Shown: piece by piece, positions 1 to 7,742 of the stretch | How the letters are laid out: every line of letters starts with the position of its first letter | How positions within the stretch are numbered: position 1 is the stretch's first letter | Assembly (NCBI GenBank): GCA_964353185.1 | Contig: CAYGUV010000020.1 | Span: forward strand, 1-20,056 | Direction: 5' to 3' | DNA: 20,056 bases | From: GCA-2708415 sp964353185 | GTDB taxonomy: Bacteria; Pseudomonadota; Alphaproteobacteria; Micavibrionales; Micavibrionaceae | The notes under the pieces: model-generated | What the model was told of the DNA's origin: nothing | Database searches by the model: none | The model's input: the letters and a program-made list of their open reading frames with translations, nothing else | Program-made: the position numbers and the translations under genes

Positions 1-347
1 GATAATTCCAATTCTAAAGTATATGTTCCAGCCATCGGCCTAGATTATTCCCCTCGTTTTTTACTGTGCGGCTCTAATCACGCATTTCCTCATTAAAACC
101 TGTTATTAGAATACCAGAGAATGATTACCAATTAATTAAGAATATATAAGTATGAAGATACACACTAAAGCATTGATTATACTTTGAAATTATAGGGCAT
201 ATCGATAAAAAAGATAAAGATAATTATTCATAAGAAAATCGAAAATAATTTTCGTATCTTACATATAAATGAGAAATTATGGGCGAAGGGAACTTCTTTT
301 GTAATTTTAGTGTATGCTTTCATAATATTCATAGAAAGATGCCTTTA
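1..347. other. Left-edge region with no assignable gene
   Basis: No gene is supported here. A frame open from the window edge ends at a TAA at 94-96 (31 codons) and could be the tail of an upstream plus-strand gene, but it resembles nothing I know and a run that long is expected by chance. The rest is very AT-rich. A perfect 7-bp inverted repeat with a one-base centre (CGAAAAT a ATTTTCG) lies at 240-254, followed by a TATAAA at 264-269. These could be the operator and promoter of the downstream gene, but no convincing -35 box is visible. Confidence 0.4.
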
Positions 348-908
348 ATGAAAAAAATAATAACGATCATCGCTGTAACAGCTTTTATAATTCTCTTCTC
401 TACTCATGAGGGGCAAGCCGAGCTATCGGGCTCAAATTCTCAAACACAGATAAAGCCTGCTATCACGAAATACGTGAAAAACGCACAACAAAGCGAAAAG
501 GCACGCTTAAAATACATGATGTGGGATGTTTATGACGCGACGTTATTAACGTCAAATGGAAATTATCAACATGATGAACCATTTGCCCTTACGTTAGACT
601 ACCTCATTGATTTAAAAGGTAAGAAAATTGCAGAACGTTCAATTGTTGAAATGCGTAAACAAGGGATTAGTGACGCCGCCAAACTAGAAGAATGGGAAAA
701 TATTTTAAAAGATATTTTCCCCAATGTGGAAAAAGGAAACAGTATCACAGGGATTCGTGATAAAAATGGCTATACGATTTTTTTCAAAAATAATACAAAA
801 ATTGGTCAGATTGAAGATCCTAAATTTACAAAGCACTTTTTTGATATATGGCTAGGGAGCAAAACATCAGAACCAGAAATGAGGCAGCAGCTTCTTGGTT
901 TGCGTTAA
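348..908 (+). CDS. Exported chalcone isomerase-like protein
   Basis: The 186-residue product starts at the ATG at 348, which gives a classic Sec signal peptide: MKK, a hydrophobic stretch, then a GQA cleavage site at about residue 24. An in-frame ATG at 279 would add 23 non-signal-like residues and is less likely. A GAAAG about nine bases upstream may be the ribosome site. The mature part carries the pattern of the chalcone isomerase-like family (PF16036 type): YDATLL, then FALTLDY, then an ERSIVEMRKQG helix. In bacteria this family is usually encoded beside CFA-synthase-like, DUF1365 and MFS genes and is thought to handle fatty-acid-like ligands; true flavonoid activity is not implied. The next gene starts right after its stop codon (TAAATG), so the two are probably co-translated. 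Family assignment is fairly sure; the reaction is unknown. Confidence 0.75.
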   Translation: MKKIITIIAVTAFIILFSTHEGQAELSGSNSQTQIKPAITKYVKNAQQSEKARLKYMMWDVYDATLLTSNGNYQHDEPFALTLDYLIDLKGKKIAERSIVEMRKQGISDAAKLEEWENILKDIFPNVEKGNSITGIRDKNGYTIFFKNNTKIGQIEDPKFTKHFFDIWLGSKTSEPEMRQQLLGLR

Positions 909-2180
909 ATGAATAAGTTGAAACGGTTTTCGTTATTTCAATATGCTTTACTTGCAATGCCTTTGGCATTTGCTGGCTTGCCTATATATATTCATGCCCC
1001 TGATTTTTATGCAGTACATTTAAACGTTTCTCTTGCGATTATAGGACTTACGTTAGTTGCCTTAAGATTTATCGACGCTTTCCAAGACCCTTTTATTGGA
1101 ATGTTAAGTGATAAATATAATCACCACAGATCAAAAATAATGATTTTGGGGATGGCAATGTTAACTTTTGGTTTTACCGCCCTTTTTAATCCGATTGAAC
1201 CTAGTGAAAATCAATATTTAATATTAATTTGGATGGCTGCTAGTATCTTTATCTGTACTACGGGCTACAGTATTGTAACCATAAATATGCAGGCATTGGG
1301 CGGCCTTTGGAAAGGGCAAATAAAAGAAATGCCGCGTATTATGACGTGGCGCGAAGGTGCTGGTTTAATTGGACTTTTAATCGGTTCTATATTACCAACT
1401 ATTTTGCTGTTATATTATCCGCCAATGCAATCCTACAGTATTTTAAGCTTTTTATTCCTGCCTATTATAATTATATCAGGGGCGGTGTTTTTGAAATGGC
1501 TTAAAAAAACCAAATTTGATACTTTATCTAAAAGCGCTTCAATTTCTTTTAAAGATATATTAAGTGATAAGCCTGTTCGATATATTTACGGGATTGCTTT
1601 GTTAAGTGCGACTGCTTCCGCCATTCCCGCAACGCTCGTACTGTTTTATATTCGTGACTACCTTCAGGCAGAAAATTTTACAGGATTATTTCTTATGCTG
1701 TATTTTTTAAGCGGGGTCTTGGCCATGCCACTTTGGCAATATATTGCGGGTAAAAAATCATCTATCTTTGCCTGGATTGTCAGTACAATTTTGGCCTGTT
1801 TGGTTTTTATTGGTGCATTTTTCCTAAATGCAGGAGACATCGTCGCTTTTGGTATAATATGTATTGTCTCTGGTATGGCAGTAGGGGGTGACTTGGCTCT
1901 GCCCCCAACAATCATTGCAGAATTTATTAAGCGCAATGCTCATCAAAACGCCGCTAGCCAATATTACGCGTTAGGTGCTTTGATCACAAAATCTGCTTTG
2001 GCTATTGCTACGGGTATTGGGTTACCATTACTTGCTTTTTATGGTTATCAACCAGGAACGGCAACCAACGGCATAGAATTGCCACTGGCCTACGCCGCCA
2101 TTCCTTGCGTTTTAAAATTAATTTCCGCTTTATTGTTATGGCGTTTTATGCGTCGCTATCAATCAATTTTAAATTCTTAA
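909..2180 (+). CDS. MFS transporter, GPH/MFS_2-like
   Basis: A 423-residue polytopic membrane protein with about twelve hydrophobic segments. After the second segment it carries a variant of MFS motif A (RFIDAFQDPFIGMLSDKY, near residues 53-70), which is the form typical of the glycoside-pentoside-hexuronide/cation symporter (MelB-like) branch. The ATG directly abuts the stop codon of the chalcone-isomerase-like gene and has no clear Shine-Dalgarno, so translation is likely coupled. MFS proteins of this type recur in the same neighbourhood as DUF1365/CFA-like genes, so the substrate may be a lipid or lipid precursor rather than a sugar; this is inference. Its stop overlaps the stop of the convergent gene (shared TTAA), so there is no space for a terminator between them. 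Confidence 0.8.
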   Translation: MNKLKRFSLFQYALLAMPLAFAGLPIYIHAPDFYAVHLNVSLAIIGLTLVALRFIDAFQDPFIGMLSDKYNHHRSKIMILGMAMLTFGFTALFNPIEPSENQYLILIWMAASIFICTTGYSIVTINMQALGGLWKGQIKEMPRIMTWREGAGLIGLLIGSILPTILLLYYPPMQSYSILSFLFLPIIIISGAVFLKWLKKTKFDTLSKSASISFKDILSDKPVRYIYGIALLSATASAIPATLVLFYIRDYLQAENFTGLFLMLYFLSGVLAMPLWQYIAGKKSSIFAWIVSTILACLVFIGAFFLNAGDIVAFGIICIVSGMAVGGDLALPPTIIAEFIKRNAHQNAASQYYALGALITKSALAIATGIGLPLLAFYGYQPGTATNGIELPLAYAAIPCVLKLISALLLWRFMRRYQSILNS

Positions 2181-3067
2181 AAACGATACGAAAACCGAAT
2201 TGAGGGCGCAACATTTTTAAGCGCATAATTACTAGAGTCTAATGTTGATTTATTGCGCGTGTAACTAAGTGATGCAGAAAAATACATATTCTTTTGCGGG
2301 GCATAGGTTAAATTACTGCCGATACGCACACCAATATCATTACGTTGTACACCTGTTTGATCTTCAAAAAAGTCATTGTAAGATTTTTGATACAGATGCG
2401 GATTTAAAGCGACGCTCCATTTATGAGTAATAGGATATAAAAGCCGTAATCCACTATCAAATTGTGTATAGCTAAATTCATCAGGATTGGCTCGAATATA
2501 ATGGGCCGCCCCATAAGATGTAAAAATTAATTTTGACCAATAAACTTTATTTCTTGCTGCCACCACAGAAAGGCGATGTAACGTAATGGATCGGTTATCA
2601 AAGTCTTTTTCATAGACAAGAGTAGGGCCGTAACCAAACGATGCCACCCAGTTTTTGTAGGAATAAGATGCGCCTATATTCCCCTGCAAACTATTATATC
2701 CTAAGGCATTATTATTTTTATATTCAAAACGGCTGGCGGAAATGCCTGCATTTAACGCAATTTTATTAGGCATTTTTAAATTAAAATCTAAGCCACTTGT
2801 AAAAGAGGCAATAAAATCGCTTTGTAAATTGGAAGATGTCAAAAATGCATTATCAGTATATTGAATTGTTGGGTTTGCATATGCTGTCCATAACTTTGGC
2901 TTCTTTAAAATAAGTAAGTTTTTATCGTAAAAAATGGGGTCGTTGCTGCGTAAAATATATGGCTCTTCCGCATTATTTTGAACGCGCTCATTAATACTAT
3001 TATTTTGTGCTTGTGCGACACTGATCGCAAAAAAACACCCAAAAATAAACAAGACTATATAACGCAT
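2177..3067 (-). CDS. Outer-membrane beta-barrel protein
   Basis: 296 residues. The first 20 form a Sec signal peptide ending AQA/Q. A linker of about 45 residues follows, then from about residue 62 onward a run of short amphipathic strands rich in Tyr, Ser, Asn and aromatics (for example YANPTIQY, ASFTSGLDF, LQGNIGASYSY, YFSASLSYTR). The chain ends in FSYRF; a terminal Phe is the usual Bam recognition signal. I cannot place it in a named porin family. The ATG overlaps the stop codon of the upstream gene by one base (TAATG), so the two are translationally coupled. The coupled exported partner suggests an outer-membrane pair, perhaps a scaffold with a periplasmic or surface factor. Confidence 0.7.
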   Translation of the reverse strand: MRYIVLFIFGCFFAISVAQAQNNSINERVQNNAEEPYILRSNDPIFYDKNLLILKKPKLWTAYANPTIQYTDNAFLTSSNLQSDFIASFTSGLDFNLKMPNKIALNAGISASRFEYKNNNALGYNSLQGNIGASYSYKNWVASFGYGPTLVYEKDFDNRSITLHRLSVVAARNKVYWSKLIFTSYGAAHYIRANPDEFSYTQFDSGLRLLYPITHKWSVALNPHLYQKSYNDFFEDQTGVQRNDIGVRIGSNLTYAPQKNMYFSASLSYTRNKSTLDSSNYALKNVAPSIRFSYRF

Positions 3068-4185
3068 TAATCGACATCTCTTGCTTTAGCAAAGCTTGTA
3101 ATATTATCAATAAGATTAATTTCGTTTTTATCGGCATCAATTTCTAAGGCTTGCCATGTGTTGCCAATATCGCTGGATGTAGGGGATGCTTTAAATAATG
3201 ATTCTCCACCACTAATTTGTGTGCCCAAATCTGTATCCCCTTCAAACTCAACGGCAACGCCACCACGTATTAACTCAATCTGAATATCTGATGTTGAAAG
3301 GTCGTTATTTGCATTGGCTCCTTTGGCGGCGTTAAATACAGATGCTTTATATACTCCCCCGTTCTTTAATTCTTGTATGGTAATGACTTCGCTACAATTG
3401 GTTGAAATACAATCATCTATCAAGGCGGCTTTCGGGTCATTTTCTAAATCTCCAATATTTAAATAAAACACATGAAATCGTTCGTCACCATTAGGTCCAG
3501 TTAGATGTAAATCAACATCTCTAAGGCCTGCACCCCATGTAATTAAAAGATGCAGCGGCAGGCCACCTGATAAAGCCAGAGCCTCAAATTGCTGTAAATT
3601 CATTCTCTCATTATTGATATTAACATCAGAAATATTTTGTTCCCGCAGGCCCGTTATAATCGTACTTAAAAGATTTTCTTTTGTCGGTGTAGCCGAAGCG
3701 CCTTCTTCTAACAAACCTAAAGATTTTTTTAGTGATTGCGCGTCTGATATCTTTTCTAGTTTACTTAGTGTTTCGGGTGCTGGTGAATAATTCGTCTGTT
3801 CTAAAAAATGTTTAGTATCGAAATCATGTTTTTCAATTTCTTTATTCACCGTATCAAAAATAAAAACTTCTCCTGACGAGATTTTTGCGTTTTGTGTGTT
3901 TTCAACTATTCCGTCTAAAACGGCTGAAGATAAGACGTTTCCATTGCTACTGAAATATATTTCGCTATTGGTTTTTGCGGTTATTTCAAAATCACCTTGC
4001 GTCAATTTTTCCCCTTCGGGCAAGGTGACAATCACACCCCCTGATTGAATATTAAAAAGCGTTTCCTCTTGACCTAATATTTCTTGCCCCGTTACGGTTG
4101 AATAATATCGCGGTGCGGCGTGGCTTGCCTGAACGCAGGATAGGTATAGCCCTACGCATATCGTTATGTTGAATAAAATACGCAC
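3067..4185 (-). CDS. Secreted protein with YfaP/DUF2135-like domain
   Basis: 372 residues, reading from a GTG at 4185 with an AGGG about nine bases upstream. Residues 1-23 form a signal peptide ending SHA/A. Residues about 35-120 look like a FecR-type fold: GGVIVTLPEG, then GDFEITAKTNSEIYF, then SSGEVFIFD; this part is uncertain. Residues about 210-290 hold the clearer domain: LLITWGAGLRDVDLHLTGP followed by FHVFYLN and GGVYKASVFNAAKG, the pattern of YfaP/DUF2135 (W-G-x-x-x-R-D-x-D-x-H-L-x-G-P), a beta-sandwich found in exported proteins. Its two Cys in DDCISTNC may form a disulfide. It is the first gene of a coupled pair with the beta-barrel gene. Function unknown; likely periplasmic or surface-exposed. 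Confidence 0.65.
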   Translation of the reverse strand: MRILFNITICVGLYLSCVQASHAAPRYYSTVTGQEILGQEETLFNIQSGGVIVTLPEGEKLTQGDFEITAKTNSEIYFSSNGNVLSSAVLDGIVENTQNAKISSGEVFIFDTVNKEIEKHDFDTKHFLEQTNYSPAPETLSKLEKISDAQSLKKSLGLLEEGASATPTKENLLSTIITGLREQNISDVNINNERMNLQQFEALALSGGLPLHLLITWGAGLRDVDLHLTGPNGDERFHVFYLNIGDLENDPKAALIDDCISTNCSEVITIQELKNGGVYKASVFNAAKGANANNDLSTSDIQIELIRGGVAVEFEGDTDLGTQISGGESLFKASPTSSDIGNTWQALEIDADKNEINLIDNITSFAKARDVD

Positions 4186-4218
4186 TTTTAAATACCCTTG
4201 TATGTCAGAATTGCAATA

Positions 4219-4247
4219 TTGTTATGCGAAAACAAAAACTTCGTCAA
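4219..4247 (-). promoter_or_regulatory. Candidate promoter for the YfaP-like/beta-barrel pair
   Basis: Read on the minus strand: TTGACG (4247-4242), a 17-base spacer, then TAACAA (4224-4219). CATAAC with a 15-base spacer is an alternative -10. The -35 is near consensus, the -10 is not. It sits about 35-60 bases upstream of the GTG start. Confidence 0.45.
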
Positions 4248-4289
4248 TTTTTAGTTAAAATTATTTTTTAATATGGAATTAAAGTTGTT

Positions 4290-4319
4290 TGATTTTCAAT
4301 TGTAAAAGCCTCTATAGTC
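4290..4319 (+). promoter_or_regulatory. Candidate pdxA promoter, very close to the start codon
   Basis: TTGATT (4290-4295), an 18-base spacer, then TATAGT (4314-4319). The -10 ends four bases before the pdxA ATG at 4324, so transcription would begin at or next to the start codon. No Shine-Dalgarno is seen in the intervening bases. Together these suggest a leaderless mRNA. Confidence 0.5.
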
Positions 4320-4323
4320 AGGC

Positions 4324-5307
4324 ATGAACAATAAAAATCTTCAACCAACAGCAATCACAATGGGTGATCCAGCAGCGATCGGTGCCGAAATCACAGTATC
4401 TGCGTGGCATAAAAGGCACGACGAAAATTTAAAGCCATTCTTTTTGATAGATAATGTAAATCGTCTTAAGAAACTGTTTCCAAAAACCAATATTACGAAA
4501 ATATTAGACCCTCAAGAGGCATTTGATGCATTTGACAAAGGATTGCCTGTATTTGATCTTGATTTACCCGAAGACCCTATCTTAGGACAACTCAACCCTA
4601 AAAATGGTACGGCGGTTATTCAAAGTATTCAAAAAGCGGTTGAGCTTACCCAAAAAGGCCGCGCAAGCGCGGTCGTGACCAACCCCATTCACAAAGCCGC
4701 TCTTTACGACATTGGTTTTGACTTTGCCGGCCATACAGAATTTCTTGGCGCATTATGCGGCGATGTTACTTCCGTAATGATGTTGGCTACCGATGCGCTG
4801 CGCGTTGTGCCCTTAACAGTACATCATGCGGTAAAAGATATACCTGCCATGATTACGCAGGATTTGATTATTGAGAAAACACGCATTGTTCATCATGATT
4901 TAAAAAATAAATTTGGTTTTAAAAATCCTCGTATCGCTATCGCTGGCTTAAATCCTCATGCGGGTGAGGGGGGCGCGATGGGTATGGAAGAAATTGATAT
5001 TATCGCGCCTACCATTCAAAAATTAAAACAAGAGGGGATGACAGTTACAGGGCCATATCCCGCGGATACATTATTTCATGCTGAGGCACGCGCCCAATAT
5101 GATGTGGCCATATGTATGTACCATGATCAGGCGCTTATCCCCTTAAAAACCTTAGATTTTCATGGCGGTGTAAACGTTACATTGGGGCTACCAATAATAA
5201 GGACATCTCCAGACCACGGTACAGCCTTAGATATCGCGGGCAAGGGCCTCGCAAATCCTTCTAGCTTAATTGCTGCCATTAAAATGGCGCAGGCTTTAAG
5301 GACTTAA
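4324..5307 (+). CDS. pdxA: 4-hydroxythreonine-4-phosphate dehydrogenase
   Basis: 327 residues, full length for PdxA. The enzyme oxidises 4-phosphohydroxy-L-threonine with NAD in the DXP-dependent pathway to pyridoxal phosphate; it is cytosolic and dimeric. Family motifs are in order: MGDPAAIGAEI near residue 13, TNPIHKAAL and GHTEFLG near 120-140, the metal-binding histidines in VHHAV, GLNPHAGEGG, the TLFHAEAR and MYHDQALIPLK blocks, and GVNVTLGLPIIRTSPDHGTALDIAGKG near the C-terminus. The usual MGDPAGIGPE appears here as MGDPAAIGAE, a modest change in the phosphate-binding loop. It is a single-gene unit: the upstream gene diverges and the downstream gene converges five bases away. In many Proteobacteria pdxA follows surA and precedes ksgA; neither is present here. 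Confidence 0.95.
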   Translation: MNNKNLQPTAITMGDPAAIGAEITVSAWHKRHDENLKPFFLIDNVNRLKKLFPKTNITKILDPQEAFDAFDKGLPVFDLDLPEDPILGQLNPKNGTAVIQSIQKAVELTQKGRASAVVTNPIHKAALYDIGFDFAGHTEFLGALCGDVTSVMMLATDALRVVPLTVHHAVKDIPAMITQDLIIEKTRIVHHDLKNKFGFKNPRIAIAGLNPHAGEGGAMGMEEIDIIAPTIQKLKQEGMTVTGPYPADTLFHAEARAQYDVAICMYHDQALIPLKTLDFHGGVNVTLGLPIIRTSPDHGTALDIAGKGLANPSSLIAAIKMAQALRT

Positions 5308-5311
5308 AAAA

Positions 5312-5713
5312 CTATTTATTAAAAAATGTAACCGCGAAATACCCCGTTGTGGCCGCAACGCTTGATAAAAATGCACCCCACGCCATATCCGCAATAGCCG
5401 TTTTAATAGGCCAATCTTTTAATGTGGCAAGGTTTGTCATTTCATATGTGGCGTAACAAAAGAACCCGAATAATGCGCCATAGGTAACGGCAATTACCCA
5501 ATCGCTCTCTTTAACGGCTGGCATGGTAGCGAAAAACACTATCCCAATCACATACATAATATAAAACCCTGCTGCGACTCCCCAGTTTGGGTTTTCTGCC
5601 ATTAGATGACCAATACCATTTTGAAACGCATCTTTCATGATAAACCCAAGCCAGACTGCGTCTAAAGCAAGGAAAATAATGGTTGCAGCAATATATGCGA
5701 TCAAGAAATTCAT
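5312..5713 (-). CDS. DUF2177 family membrane protein
   Basis: 133 residues with four predicted membrane helices (about 3-25, 45-65, 70-95, 108-130). The N-terminal pattern AATIIFLALDAVWLGF and the central YGALFGFFCYATYEMTNLATLKDWP match DUF2177 (PF09945), a family of small inner-membrane proteins of unknown role. It is the last gene of the five-gene minus-strand operon, ten bases after the hydrolase stop. DUF2177 genes often sit near DUF1365 and CFA-like genes, so a role in membrane lipid handling is reasonable inference. No intrinsic terminator is visible after it; it converges on pdxA. Confidence 0.8.
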   Translation of the reverse strand: MNFLIAYIAATIIFLALDAVWLGFIMKDAFQNGIGHLMAENPNWGVAAGFYIMYVIGIVFFATMPAVKESDWVIAVTYGALFGFFCYATYEMTNLATLKDWPIKTAIADMAWGAFLSSVAATTGYFAVTFFNK

Positions 5714-5723
5714 GTTTTTACCT

Positions 5724-6584
5724 TTATTTTGTATGTTTTTTAAAGAAGCTAATAATATCGTTCATGACAAATTTTTCGCCAATATCAACCCATGCAAAGT
5801 TTTTAATTATTCCTATATGATCAATGTCATCATATTTAATAACGCGAACTTGACCATTTTGTTCATTTATTCCTTTTGATAATTTATCAATATTTTCTTC
5901 CCACACCGTTTTGTCTTTCTTCCCCCATAATAAAAGCATCGGCGGTTCTTTCCCATCGATAAAGGTCGTTACTTTCATCTGCGGATAATTTTCAGGCGGT
6001 CCAAACATCTTTTTTAAATCAGGTTTGTTTGGTGTGAAATCATATGGTCCCGCCATACCGGCAAAGGCATTGATAATATTAGGCGATAAACCATATTTTT
6101 CAAGATAACGATTATCAGCGGTAATCAACGCCCCAATATGCGCCCCCGATGAATGACCACTGATAAAAATATTTTCTGTATCACCACCATAATTTTCAAT
6201 ATTTTTATAAACCCAAGCGGTTGCTTGCGCGCCATCTTCAACAAAAGTAGGAAATTTTACTTCTGGAAATTTTCGATGGTTAATCATTACGGTGACATAC
6301 CCATTTTGCGCGAAATTATTGCCGATAAATGCATATTGATCTTTATTACCAAATGTCCAACGTCCCCCATGTATAAATATAAGGACGGGCGCTTTATCAC
6401 CGGCTAAATTTTGGGGGATATAGATATCTAAATTCTGAAGCTTTTTATCGCCATAGGATATATCTTTCTTTATATCAACATCACTTAGCTTGGTTGGTAT
6501 ATTTGCTACGCCAAACGCCGCTTCTGAGCAGGCCGTGGTAATGAAAGATGATAAAAGAGCGAAAACCATCAAAATATTACGCAT
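5724..6584 (-). CDS. Exported alpha/beta hydrolase, esterase-like
   Basis: 286 residues. An N-terminal hydrophobic segment ends near Cys19 (ITTAC); it may be a lipoprotein signal, though the lipobox is weak because it lacks Leu at -3, or a plain Sec signal. The catalytic machinery of the BD-FAE/carboxylesterase-like alpha/beta hydrolases is visible: oxyanion HGG at 72-74, nucleophile Ser145 in GHSSG, acid Asp224 in WGKKDKTV, and His256 in DDIDHIG. It overlaps the end of the CFA-like gene by eight bases and lies ten bases ahead of the DUF2177 gene, so it belongs to the operon. It probably cleaves an ester, perhaps a lipid, in the periplasm; the substrate is unknown. Confidence 0.85.
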   Translation of the reverse strand: MRNILMVFALLSSFITTACSEAAFGVANIPTKLSDVDIKKDISYGDKKLQNLDIYIPQNLAGDKAPVLIFIHGGRWTFGNKDQYAFIGNNFAQNGYVTVMINHRKFPEVKFPTFVEDGAQATAWVYKNIENYGGDTENIFISGHSSGAHIGALITADNRYLEKYGLSPNIINAFAGMAGPYDFTPNKPDLKKMFGPPENYPQMKVTTFIDGKEPPMLLLWGKKDKTVWEENIDKLSKGINEQNGQVRVIKYDDIDHIGIIKNFAWVDIGEKFVMNDIISFFKKHTK

Positions 6585-7737
6585 GCTCTAACTCAATCTG
6601 TTGAACGTTGGTATAGCCTGAGGCAAATCCAGCAGAACACCCTGCTAAATAAAATCGCCAAAGACGTATAAATTTATCATCAAAACCCAAATTTTTAATG
6701 GGGTCGATGACTGAATCAAAATTATGGTACCACTCATTTAACGTACGGGCATAATCCTGACCAAATTCAAATTTATTGGATGTTCTTAAACCTGCTTTAT
6801 TTGCCGCCTGATCAAATTTTTCTGGGCTTGGCAATAATCCACCAGGGAAAATGTAAGAGCGTAAAAAATCAGTTTGTGATTTGTAGTTATCAAAATTTTT
6901 ATCGCCAATTGTTATGGTTTGCACAACGGCCTTGCCTTTATCACTCAACAATTCTTTCATTTTTGAAAAATATGTTGGCCAAAATGCCTCACCTACGGCC
7001 TCGAACATTTCAATGGATACAATATGGTCAAATTTACCTGTCTGATGACGATAATCTTCAATCACAATCTGCGCTTGCTGATCCAAACGTTTCTTGGCAA
7101 AATCATGCTGCTCTTGGGAGAGCGTGATGCCTTTAATATCAAGGTTACTGCTACGTTCTACGGCACGATCAGCAAAACCACCCCATCCACATCCAATTTC
7201 AAGCAAACGGCCATTGTCACCATTTAATTGATCGATAATGCGGTCATATTTATTATTCTGCGCAGTTGCCAAATCCTCTGTCTCATTATAAAGCGCGGAC
7301 GAATAAGTCATCGTAGGGTCCAGCCATAATTTATAAAATTCATTCCCTAAATCATAATGGGCATGAATGTTCTTTTTACTGCCTTTAATCGAGTTTCTTT
7401 GGAAAAAATATAAAAATTGCGTAAGAAAATTTTGTAGTCTATTGGCCACTAAATAAGGTTCTATGACATCACGGTTTTTCATCGCAAAAGTAAGCGCCGC
7501 TAATAAATCACTGGTCTCCCAAAGTCCGTCTCGATAACTTTCTGCGAAACCTATGTCACCGCGCGATGCCCACTGCGAAATACAGGCCCAATCCAATATT
7601 TGAATGTCGGCTTTTGGCCCCTCATTGGGGCCTATGAATTCATATTTCTTATGATCAGGGGTTTTAACAATTAATGTTCCATTTTCCAAGGAATCTAATC
7701 TTTTTAAGATTTGATCAAACATTATCTTTTCAAACAT
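6577..7737 (-). CDS. CFA-synthase-like SAM-dependent methyltransferase
   Basis: 386 residues, similar in length to cyclopropane-fatty-acyl-phospholipid synthase. The SAM-binding motif is LLEIGCGWGG (178-187). The family blocks HYDLGNEFYKLWLDP, MFEAVGE, YIFPGGLLPS and DYARTLNEWY are all present. Compared with E. coli Cfa, Glu246 and Tyr329 match the bicarbonate-site Glu239 and Tyr317, but Ser147 stands where Cys139 is expected (YSS for YSC) and Gln273 where His266 is expected (VVQTI for LLHTI). It may therefore methylate an acyl chain without making a classical cyclopropane. The start is ambiguous between 7737 and an in-frame ATG at 7722. It lies five bases downstream of the DUF1365 gene. Confidence 0.85.
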   Translation of the reverse strand: MFEKIMFDQILKRLDSLENGTLIVKTPDHKKYEFIGPNEGPKADIQILDWACISQWASRGDIGFAESYRDGLWETSDLLAALTFAMKNRDVIEPYLVANRLQNFLTQFLYFFQRNSIKGSKKNIHAHYDLGNEFYKLWLDPTMTYSSALYNETEDLATAQNNKYDRIIDQLNGDNGRLLEIGCGWGGFADRAVERSSNLDIKGITLSQEQHDFAKKRLDQQAQIVIEDYRHQTGKFDHIVSIEMFEAVGEAFWPTYFSKMKELLSDKGKAVVQTITIGDKNFDNYKSQTDFLRSYIFPGGLLPSPEKFDQAANKAGLRTSNKFEFGQDYARTLNEWYHNFDSVIDPIKNLGFDDKFIRLWRFYLAGCSAGFASGYTNVQQIELEHA

Positions 7738-7742
7738 ATATA

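Noticed and set aside
1..35. Minus-strand ATG at 35 running off the left edge (MAGTYTLELEL)
   Set aside because: Only eleven codons are visible, and the purine-rich GAGGGG is too far upstream of the ATG to serve as a Shine-Dalgarno.
1..96. Frame open from the window edge to a TAA at 94-96
   Set aside because: Thirty-one codons without a recognisable motif is within chance; other frames are also open at the edge.
279..347. Upstream ATG extending the chalcone-isomerase-like gene by 23 residues
   Set aside because: The extension would bury a clean signal peptide that begins at 348.
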